From assembly GCF_011038645.2 (NCBI RefSeq), contig NZ_CP064955.1, positions 2,108,001-2,172,000 of the forward strand: 64,000 bases of DNA, given 5' to 3'. This document shows positions 58,146 through 64,000 of this stretch, piece after piece. The notes under the pieces are model-generated. The model saw only the letters and a program-made list of their open reading frames with translations. It was not told the DNA's origin and searched no databases. Source of the stretch: Corynebacterium qintianiae. Its GTDB lineage: Bacteria > Actinomycetota > Actinomycetes > Mycobacteriales > Mycobacteriaceae. Numbering within the stretch: position 1 is the first letter of the stretch; each line of letters opens with the position of its first letter. Position numbers and translations under genes: made by a program.

Positions 58146-58898
58146 TTAAGGCATTGCAACAATGAGATCGATCAAGCCAATCCCCAAGATGTCACCGAGG
58201 GCATGCGCCACCACGAAGGGGTATATGCGTTGCGGCGGCCACCGGCGCGCAACCGCGTAGAAAACCGCACCGAAAACAACACCGATGAGCAGCGCGTTGA
58301 AAACCCCCTGATACGTGTGGAAGGAGGTTCGCACGAGAAACGAGTACGCGACTGCCCACCGGTGCCATTTCACCGGGAGGGAGAGGCAGATTGCGAGGAA
58401 GAAGAACTCCTCGTAGAAACCATTAAACATCGAGTAGACGAGCAAGAAGGGGTCCGCACCCACCCCCTCGGGAGGTTCTCCCACCACCGCAGCGACACCA
58501 CCCGAACCGGTAATGCGGCCGCGAAGGGTGTACACGGCGTCGAACAGCAGGCCGCACCCCGCGAACAGCCCGATTCCGAGAACTGTCCCCTTGAGCGTCG
58601 GCCGCATCGTCCAGCGAGCGAGCTTCACGCGACGAACACAAATGTAGGTGATAGCGACGGCGAGGAGGGCACCCTGTTGAACCAGGGCGTTCCAGTTCGA
58701 CCTTGTAGTGAACTCCGACACTGCGCTGGCGGGCGAGTCAGGCGCAGCAGGGACAACGCCACCCCTCATCACCGACGACACGATGGATGTCCCGAAAAAC
58801 ACCGCCGTCAGCGCGACGAGGTCCCACCATGTCATCGTGTTTGCCGGACGTGCTAGACGGCTGGCCCCGAGTCGCTTCAAGCGGCTCCGTGGTGTCAC
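58146..58898 (-). CDS. CPBP-family intramembrane protease-like protein
   Basis: 250 residues from the GTG at 58898, which has GAGGA 8 bases upstream; the ORF continues to 59243 but is antisense to the next gene there. There are about seven helices. The CPBP (Abi/CAAX) motifs are present: EE in GFYEEFFFLA, the arginine/His motif as VRTSFHTYQG, and a final His/Asp in VAHALGDILG. Members are membrane zinc proteases or related scaffolds; the substrate is unknown. It is divergent from the secreted SxxK protein. Confidence 0.82.
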   Translation of the reverse strand: MTPRSRLKRLGASRLARPANTMTWWDLVALTAVFFGTSIVSSVMRGGVVPAAPDSPASAVSEFTTRSNWNALVQQGALLAVAITYICVRRVKLARWTMRPTLKGTVLGIGLFAGCGLLFDAVYTLRGRITGSGGVAAVVGEPPEGVGADPFLLVYSMFNGFYEEFFFLAICLSLPVKWHRWAVAYSFLVRTSFHTYQGVFNALLIGVVFGAVFYAVARRWPPQRIYPFVVAHALGDILGIGLIDLIVAMP

Positions 58899-59025
58899 TG
58901 CAGGGTCCTCGATGCTGTAACTTCGGAAGCGATAGAAATATAGCGGCCTCCGAATCAAATCCGTTGCTATTAAGCTATGGTCAGTTTCCTGACAGCAGCA
59001 CTGATCCGATTGGGAGGGAGCGCTC

Positions 59026-59931
59026 ATGCTCCGCAGAATTATTAAGCCCGTGATCCTCACCGCCGCGGTGGTCATTACCGTCACCATCGAAACGCCGGCA
59101 ATGGCGGCACCTGCCCCGGCCAATTTCGGAACTACCGCGCCGCGCACGAGCATTACTTTCACGCACACCCCGACCGGCAACACGGTGGGCACTCCGAATG
59201 AACACGAATCCCGGCCCGGGCTTTCTATTGTGAAGTTGTACATCGCTGATTACGTCTACGACCACGGCACCGATGCGGACAAAGCGGATGCGTTTCGGAT
59301 GTTGCAGGTGTCCGACGATGGCATTGCATCCGCCCTGTACGAGAGGTACCCCGATTCCATTGACTCGACGAGCCGAAAGTACGGGTTGCACGACACCCAC
59401 GCTGCTCCGCACTGGGGCTACAGCACGACGTCGACATATGATTCAACGAGGTACCTGGAAGCGCGCAAGCGCGACCACGGCGTTGCGGACCCGATCCTCA
59501 CCGCCTTAGCTACCGCCGCCCCTGTTGCGGCCGACGGGTACCGGCAGGACTACGGGACCTCGCACTTACCGGGTGTAATAGGCACGAAGTGGGGCTGGTC
59601 GGACGACCGGTCCACCATCCACGCCACGGCATCGTATGGCACGGACTTCAGCGTGTCAGCCCACACCTACGGTCCCGCAGCGCAACTCACCGGGGATGTT
59701 CTTGGCGCGTTCGCTGGCGGTTATGGGACGCTTCCCGGGCCATCCCCGGCGAACCAGGCAATCACCGATGCCGCCCACGGCGCACATGCCACGGTGAACG
59801 GCATCGCCGGCGCCATCAGCACGGTCCCCGGTTCCAGCGACGCAGCGGCACACAGCGCGGCACAAGCGCACCAAGCAATTGAGAGTGCCACGGACCAGGC
59901 GCGGCGGATGGCGGAGCGGTTTGCCGGTTAA
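59026..59931 (+). CDS. Secreted SxxK protein (beta-lactamase-fold-like)
   Basis: 301 residues with a signal peptide (1-28, ending AMA-AP). After it comes RPGLSIVKLYIADYVYDHG, where SIVK looks like the SxxK nucleophile motif of serine beta-lactamase/PBP-like enzymes, and then MLQVSDDGIASAL, which is like the SDN-type helix found in the same family of actinobacterial secreted proteins. A KTG-like strand is not obvious (TKWGW at about residue 188 may fill this place). The C-terminal 90 residues are Ala/His-rich and low-complexity. The enzymatic role is unproven. Confidence 0.65.
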   Translation: MLRRIIKPVILTAAVVITVTIETPAMAAPAPANFGTTAPRTSITFTHTPTGNTVGTPNEHESRPGLSIVKLYIADYVYDHGTDADKADAFRMLQVSDDGIASALYERYPDSIDSTSRKYGLHDTHAAPHWGYSTTSTYDSTRYLEARKRDHGVADPILTALATAAPVAADGYRQDYGTSHLPGVIGTKWGWSDDRSTIHATASYGTDFSVSAHTYGPAAQLTGDVLGAFAGGYGTLPGPSPANQAITDAAHGAHATVNGIAGAISTVPGSSDAAAHSAAQAHQAIESATDQARRMAERFAG

Positions 59932-60053
59932 CTCCCGGGTCGCCGGGAACGAGCACAGGTTGCTTATCGACACTTAGCGCACGGCCACATTGAAGATGAC
60001 ACACACGATTGGTGCCCACTGTGCCGGCCCGCTGCGAGCTTGTGGCAGGGCTC

Positions 60054-60941
60054 CTATGCGCGCTTCGGGCCCGCAAGATCGTAAAAACCTTTACCCGACT
60101 CCCATCCGAAGCGGCCCTTGTCCAAGTACTCCTCCTTGATGGTCTGCAGGAATCGCGCCTGCCATTCGGGTGCGGTGCCGCTTTCTACGGAGTTGGTACC
60201 AATAGCGTAAATCGTGCGCAGGCCAATCATGTCCATGAACTCAAACGGACCCATTGGCGCGCCGGTCGACACCCTCCAATCTGCGTCGATGTTTTCAATC
60301 GTTGCGTAGCCCTCCGCCCACAGTTCCTGCGCTGCGCGCAGAAGAGGAATGAGAAGCGAATTGAGGATATAACCTGGCTTTTCTTTCTTCAGCACAACCG
60401 GAACCATGCCTATTTGCTCGGCGAACTCTGTAAGAGTGTCGACCAACTCTGGGCGCGTCCCCGCGTGTGGCATGATCTCAGCGATATTGAGAACCCAAAT
60501 GTTGTTCGCGAAATGGAGGTTGAGGAAGTCTTCCTCGCGCCCGCTAGCCGGCGCAAGCTTGGACGGCAGCATGGTCGAGGAGTTGGACACGAAGATGGCC
60601 CCTTCTTTCGCAGACGCGCCTACTCGTGACCAGACGTCGTTTTTGATATCAATCCGCTCAGGCACTGCCTCGATAACAAGGTCGGAGTCTCGGACCGCCG
60701 CCTCGAGGTCGGAGGTCTGCGTTAGGCGCTCACGCGCTGCTGCGATGCTGCGCTCGGAGGAACCCTCGACGTCTTGGAGGTAACGCTCCTGGAAAGAGTC
60801 GAAGCGCCCCTTCGCTGCAGCAATAGCCTCGTCATTAATGTCCCAAGACACCACATCAAAACCCTTGTAGGCAGTCTGGAACGCGATCTGCGCACCGAGA
60901 ACGCCGGCGCCGAGAACGGTCACGTTTTTGATGGTGGGCAT
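60054..60941 (-). CDS. 3-hydroxyacyl-CoA dehydrogenase family protein
   Basis: 295 residues from the ATG at 60941 (AAAAGGAG upstream); the frame to 61013 has no start signal. The NAD-binding turn is LGAGVLGAQIAFQTA; active-site features are Ser (SNSSTM), His (NLHFANN) and Asn (GYILNSLLIPLL). The size fits single-function 3-hydroxybutyryl-CoA dehydrogenases, but the His motif differs from the usual HFFNP, so the true substrate may be another 3-hydroxyacid. A candidate operator lies 28 bp upstream. Confidence 0.85.
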   Translation of the reverse strand: MPTIKNVTVLGAGVLGAQIAFQTAYKGFDVVSWDINDEAIAAAKGRFDSFQERYLQDVEGSSERSIAAARERLTQTSDLEAAVRDSDLVIEAVPERIDIKNDVWSRVGASAKEGAIFVSNSSTMLPSKLAPASGREEDFLNLHFANNIWVLNIAEIMPHAGTRPELVDTLTEFAEQIGMVPVVLKKEKPGYILNSLLIPLLRAAQELWAEGYATIENIDADWRVSTGAPMGPFEFMDMIGLRTIYAIGTNSVESGTAPEWQARFLQTIKEEYLDKGRFGWESGKGFYDLAGPKRA

Positions 60942-60968
60942 TGTTAAGCTCCTTTTTTTGCGGTGATC

Positions 60969-60988
60969 CTTACACCTGTAACGGTAAG
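60969..60988. promoter_or_regulatory. Inverted repeat upstream of the hydroxyacyl-CoA dehydrogenase gene
   Basis: CTTAC and GTAAG form the outer arms of a 20-bp segment, and TTACA-CC-TGTAA (60970-60981) is a perfect inner inverted repeat. It lies 28 bp before the start codon, fitting a repressor site. Confidence 0.45.
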
Positions 60989-61249
60989 CCTGAACGCGGT
61001 GGTTTTCAACCATCCACCGCGTCGCTCACCGTGGCCGTCGCCACGAGGAACACCACCGAGACTTCGCCTCACGGAGACCGCATGTAGAAGACCGCGGCAA
61101 ACTCTTGGAGCTCCACCGCAGTGACCGGGCGGTGAAGGTGCCGAGGAGACCTCATGTCATGGTGCGCAGGCGTCGGAAGCGGGCGAGACGCGGCCTGGCC
61201 CGTTAGTCTGGAAAGCAGCTGACTTATTTTCCTCCCGCTAGGAGACGCG

Positions 61250-62122
61250 ATGCCGAAACCCACGCAGCACATTGTCCGCACTACCGACGGCGAGAAGTTA
61301 GCCGCTTTCACCTACGGAGATCCGGCGAATCCACCCCTCGTACTCATCCATGGATATCCAGACGACCACGCAGTGTGGGCGAAAGTTGTTCCGCGTCTCG
61401 AGCATCGTTTCCATGTCGTTGCGTACGACGTGCGCGGGGCGGGGGAGTCCACTCATCCGCGATCGATGCGCTCCTATCCCTTATCGCAGCTGGAATGCGA
61501 CCTTGCTTCCGTTGCCGATCAGGTTCTCCACGGCCGACCATTCCACCTGGCAGCCCATGATTGGGGATCCATTCAGTCGTGGGAAGCTGCGACTGACCCC
61601 GGGTTTGGCGGGCGAATCCTGAGCTTTACCTCGATTTCGGGTCCGTGTCTCGACCACGGCGCCCACTTGGTGCGCCGCCTCGCAACCCGCCCTCTGAAAT
61701 TGGCGAAGCTGCTAGCGCCGTCCTGGTATATCGGTGTATTCCATCTGCCGGTTCTTGCACCGGCGTTCTGGAAGTTTGCTACGCCGCAGCAGTGGCGGAG
61801 ACGGGTATGCAATCTCGAAGGCACCGACGATATACCTCTGAACCCCAATGCAGACAAGAACGGTCGCTTCGGAGTCGAGCTTTACCGAGCGAACGTGGTA
61901 CCTCGCCTAGTGGCCCCTCGCAACCGGTATGCGCAATGCCCTGTTCAAGCGGTTGTTCTTACGCGCGATAACTTCGTTAGACCGGAGTACATCGATGAAA
62001 TGCGCCGCTGGGCGGACGATTTAGAGGTTACTGAGATTGACTCGAACCACTGGGCGGCACTGAGCCACTCGGCCGACGTTGCCAAAGCGATCGGTGACTT
62101 CGCCTTGCTCAACCACAATTAA
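61250..62122 (+). CDS. Alpha/beta hydrolase, epoxide-hydrolase/dehalogenase type
   Basis: 290 residues. HGYPDD (34-39) is the oxyanion loop, and the nucleophile elbow is AAHDWGS with Asp (about 106) instead of Ser, as in epoxide hydrolases and haloalkane dehalogenases. The late His is in SNHWAALSH. A cap domain lies between (about 135-215). AGGAG precedes the ATG. The substrate is unknown. It is convergent and adjacent (no gap) to the next gene. Confidence 0.85.
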   Translation: MPKPTQHIVRTTDGEKLAAFTYGDPANPPLVLIHGYPDDHAVWAKVVPRLEHRFHVVAYDVRGAGESTHPRSMRSYPLSQLECDLASVADQVLHGRPFHLAAHDWGSIQSWEAATDPGFGGRILSFTSISGPCLDHGAHLVRRLATRPLKLAKLLAPSWYIGVFHLPVLAPAFWKFATPQQWRRRVCNLEGTDDIPLNPNADKNGRFGVELYRANVVPRLVAPRNRYAQCPVQAVVLTRDNFVRPEYIDEMRRWADDLEVTEIDSNHWAALSHSADVAKAIGDFALLNHN

Positions 62123-63550
62123 TTAGTACCCGCTTGACCCGCCGGCCCCCGAGAAGCCCGAGCTGAACGAGGAGTTGGTGCTCGACGACTGCGCCGCCTG
62201 CTCCGCCTCCACGTTGGAGGTGTGCCAGCTGTTGAGGGCCACGTAGGGAACGTAACCGGAGTAGTAGTAGTTGGTGTCGTAGATCGTGGGGCGCACCAGC
62301 TCGTTGTGCTCCTTGACGTCGCTGAACTGCTTCTTCTTCACCACCTCGAGGATGGCGCGGTAGTCACCGAGCACGCGCACGAACCTGTCGAGGAAGTCCG
62401 GGGCCTCGGGGTTGCGGTCAAGCTCGTTGATTCTGGCCTCCAGCTCGGCGAGCTCGGCTTCCAGCTTCGGATCCGTCACGCCTAGGCGGGCCTGCATGAC
62501 ATCTTCACGGATCGCGGTGAGGTCGGAGCGGCGCGCCGCGGCGTCACCGTTCTCCACCTTGAAAAGGCGGTTGATGTTGTCCTCGGCGTTGGAGGTATGG
62601 CGGATGGATTCGGCGGCGCTCGCAAGCTGGGTGCGGTGAGAGTAGACCTGCTTGTCGTCGTTCATGTCGATGCCGCCGATTCCGCCTGCTCCCGACACGG
62701 TGTCGTGCATGCCGAGGAAGCGGTCGCGGACCTCGGCCCACTGCTTGCGCATCTCGTTGTCGGCGAAAGCACTCGTGAGCGAGTTGGCGCGCACGTCTAC
62801 CTCGTTGAGGCGCTGGCCCAGCTGCGCGTACTCGCGGGTCACCAGCTCGTAGTCCTCGCGTCCCTGCGCGATCGCCTTCTTCCGGCGGTTCGCGGCGGCG
62901 ACGGCAATCGAACTGCCGGCTAGACCTATGCCACCGGCGCCGATGCCGGCACCGACGCTGGCGCCGATCCGGTCATCGACGGCAGAATTGTGGTCGTAAC
63001 TTTCAATGTCTTGGGCGTTCATCGCCTTATTGGCGCCGGCGAACATGGCGGCGGGGATGTTGTTGTCGCGCATGCCGGGCTTCATCGCGTCGTTGACGCT
63101 CTCCAGGCGCTCACCCTCGCGCAGGTGCAACTGGTCCGCGACATCCTCCCCGGCGAAGGAGAAGACTTGCCGCTGTTCGGTACCGGCGCCGATGATCAGC
63201 ACCCCGTCGGCGAACTTGTCGTTGCCGATTTCATCGGGGTAGTTGTCGCGCATAAACTCCTCGACGGTGTCATTAACGTTGTCGTGGGACTTGTCGAAGA
63301 CCATCCAGTGGAGGGTTTTCACGGTGGAGGGGGCGCTGAGACGCTCGGCGCTCTCGAGCATGCGCGCCTCGTCACCGGGGGCGAGTATATCGTGCGGGTC
63401 GTTGATAACAACCCGGGGCGCTCCGATTGTCTGCACCGCGAACTGGTCGCGCTCTGGCACATCGATCTGGCTGGCCACCTAGCCGCCTGCACCCAGACCC
63501 AGAAGGGCGGTGATGCCTACGATTGCGCCAATCTGATTCATGCTCGCCAT
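62123..63550 (-). pseudogene. DUF5129/TPM-like membrane protein gene, interrupted by TAG
   Basis: The frame from ATG 63550 reads MASMNQIGAIVGITALLGLGAGG, a signal-anchor-like start, then TAG (63479-63481), and continues in the same frame directly as VASQIDVPERDQF to 62123. Without the stop it is a normal 475-residue protein: N-terminal anchor, TPM-like domain (about 45-160; VNDTVEEFMRDNYPD, FADGVLIIGAG), a Gly-rich membrane segment (VGAGIGAGGIGLAGSSIAVA), a long coiled coil and a Ser/Gly-rich end (FSSGFSGAGGSSGY). A GTG right after the TAG could start a 451-residue form lacking the anchor. A Tyr codon changed to TAG is the simplest explanation. Confidence 0.65.
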
Positions 63551-63557
63551 GCCCCGC

Positions 63558-63563
63558 ATCCTA
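63558..63563 (-). promoter_or_regulatory. -10 element TAGGAT, probable leaderless start
   Basis: On the minus strand TAGGAT ends 7 nt before the ATG at 63550, which supports that ATG, and hence the interrupted reading frame, as the original start. Confidence 0.5.
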
Positions 63564-63589
63564 CGCCCGTCTATGACGGGGAGTGTAGG

Positions 63590-64000
63590 TCAAAACGGCT
63601 CCGCGACGGCCCGGCCGATGATCACGGTGCCAGGCTCGATCATCTCCGGCAGGTTCGCCTCCACCATGTCAAGTGAGTCGCCCGTGAGAAACCAACCGGA
63701 CCACGCCTCTTTCCCGGGGGAGAAGAACTGGTCGCCCTTGCCGATGATGTTCAAGGTGGCGTCGCGTAGCCACAAAGGGCCGACGAGGGCCGAGTGCTCC
63801 GTTCCCTCGAGCCGTGTCAATCCGGGTTGGTAAGCGATGACGTGGGAGCGCGTGAGCAGGGCGTCGAAAAGCGAATGCACGTGGGGGACCGCGGCCTCGG
63901 TACCCAGGTAAGCGACCGTGACCAGAGACAACTCCGCAGCGCCCACGCCGTCGCGCGTGTCTAGGCCGGTCAGGCCGCCGAGGGCGGAGGGGAAGCGGGC
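63590..64000 (-). CDS. Hypothetical protein, 5' part beyond window
   Basis: The frame is open from the right window edge to 63590 (136 residues visible, C-terminal part). An internal GTG at 63946 is not needed as a start. Visible segments are ELSLVTVAYLGTEAAVPHVHSLF and VIAYQPGLTRLEGTEHSALVGP, ending VIIGRAVAEPF. No domain was recognised and there are no membrane segments. It is on the same strand as the interrupted DUF5129-like gene, 39 bp upstream of that start, so the two may form an operon. Confidence 0.6.
   Translation of the reverse strand, partial: ARFPSALGGLTGLDTRDGVGAAELSLVTVAYLGTEAAVPHVHSLFDALLTRSHVIAYQPGLTRLEGTEHSALVGPLWLRDATLNIIGKGDQFFSPGKEAWSGWFLTGDSLDMVEANLPEMIEPGTVIIGRAVAEPF

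Noticed and set aside
61014-61249. Short minus-strand frame (80 codons) before the hydrolase gene
   Set aside because: Mixed composition, overlaps the promoter region of the hydrolase, no start signal; treated as non-coding.

Overview
The window is a high-GC actinobacterial chromosome segment that reads as a Corynebacterium. The evidence is gene content and order: the divergent heme-efflux and heme-sensing pair hrtBA/chrSA; a ponA-type PBP, DUF5318, MarR (malR-like) and universal-stress-protein neighbourhood; the rpsF-ssb-rplI-dnaB block shared with mycobacteria; divergent malate synthase and isocitrate lyase; a DUF5129-type protein; and TAnnnT -10 hexamers placed directly before start codons. 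I cannot name the species.

Layout. 1-2.4 kb is insertion-sequence debris: the N-terminal part of an IS110-type transposase running off the left edge, then an almost complete IS256-type element whose transposase has a one-base frameshift near its C-terminus. 2.1-2.4 kb carries a degenerate interspersed repeat. 2.4-8.3 kb is one complete rRNA operon on the minus strand (16S, then 23S, then 5S), with leader, spacer and processing elements and a terminator. 8.3-17.4 kb holds a small GntR regulator, a NYN-domain protein, a PspA-like protein, thioredoxin, a copper chaperone and copper ATPase, an MFS transporter and dnaB. 17.4-26.2 kb holds a DnaA-box-containing intergenic region, an alcohol dehydrogenase, two tandem ATPases, rplI, ssb, rpsF, a GT87-like membrane glycosyltransferase and a class A PBP. 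26-31 kb holds DUF5318, MarR, USP, a membrane protein, trhO and a DUF1846 protein. 31-36.7 kb is the glyoxylate shunt (glcB and aceA, divergent), an RraA-like protein and a Nei-type glycosylase. 36.8-45.7 kb holds nnr, an MFS pump, a lipoprotein, hrtBA, chrSA, a ribokinase and a Bcr/CflA-type pump. 46-51 kb holds a secreted metallophosphoesterase with a LamG-like domain, a pRiA4b-ORF3-like protein, two DUF202 proteins and a VanZ protein. 51-64 kb holds an AcuI-like reductase, a membrane protein, leuS, a lipocalin, a levodione-reductase-like SDR, a CPBP protease-like protein, a secreted SxxK protein, a hydroxyacyl-CoA dehydrogenase, an alpha/beta hydrolase, a DUF5129-like gene broken by an in-frame TAG, and the 3' part of an unidentified gene.

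How the genes fit together. Most of the window is chromosomal core: translation (rRNA, S6, L9, LeuRS), replication (SSB, DnaB), cell envelope (PBP, GT87, MarR/USP), the glyoxylate shunt, and copper and heme homeostasis. No CRISPR array, prophage, plasmid module, secretion cluster or tRNA was seen.

The most unusual signals are not genes. One is a dispersed 13-mer, GCTTATCGACGCC, whose 10-base core occurs nine times in 64 kb, both inside genes and between them. Others are a group of perfect DnaA boxes upstream of dnaB, a four-copy 14-bp direct repeat in front of a drug-efflux gene, a perfect 20-bp palindrome between hrtB and chrS, and a CsoR-like operator inside the apparently leaderless copA promoter.
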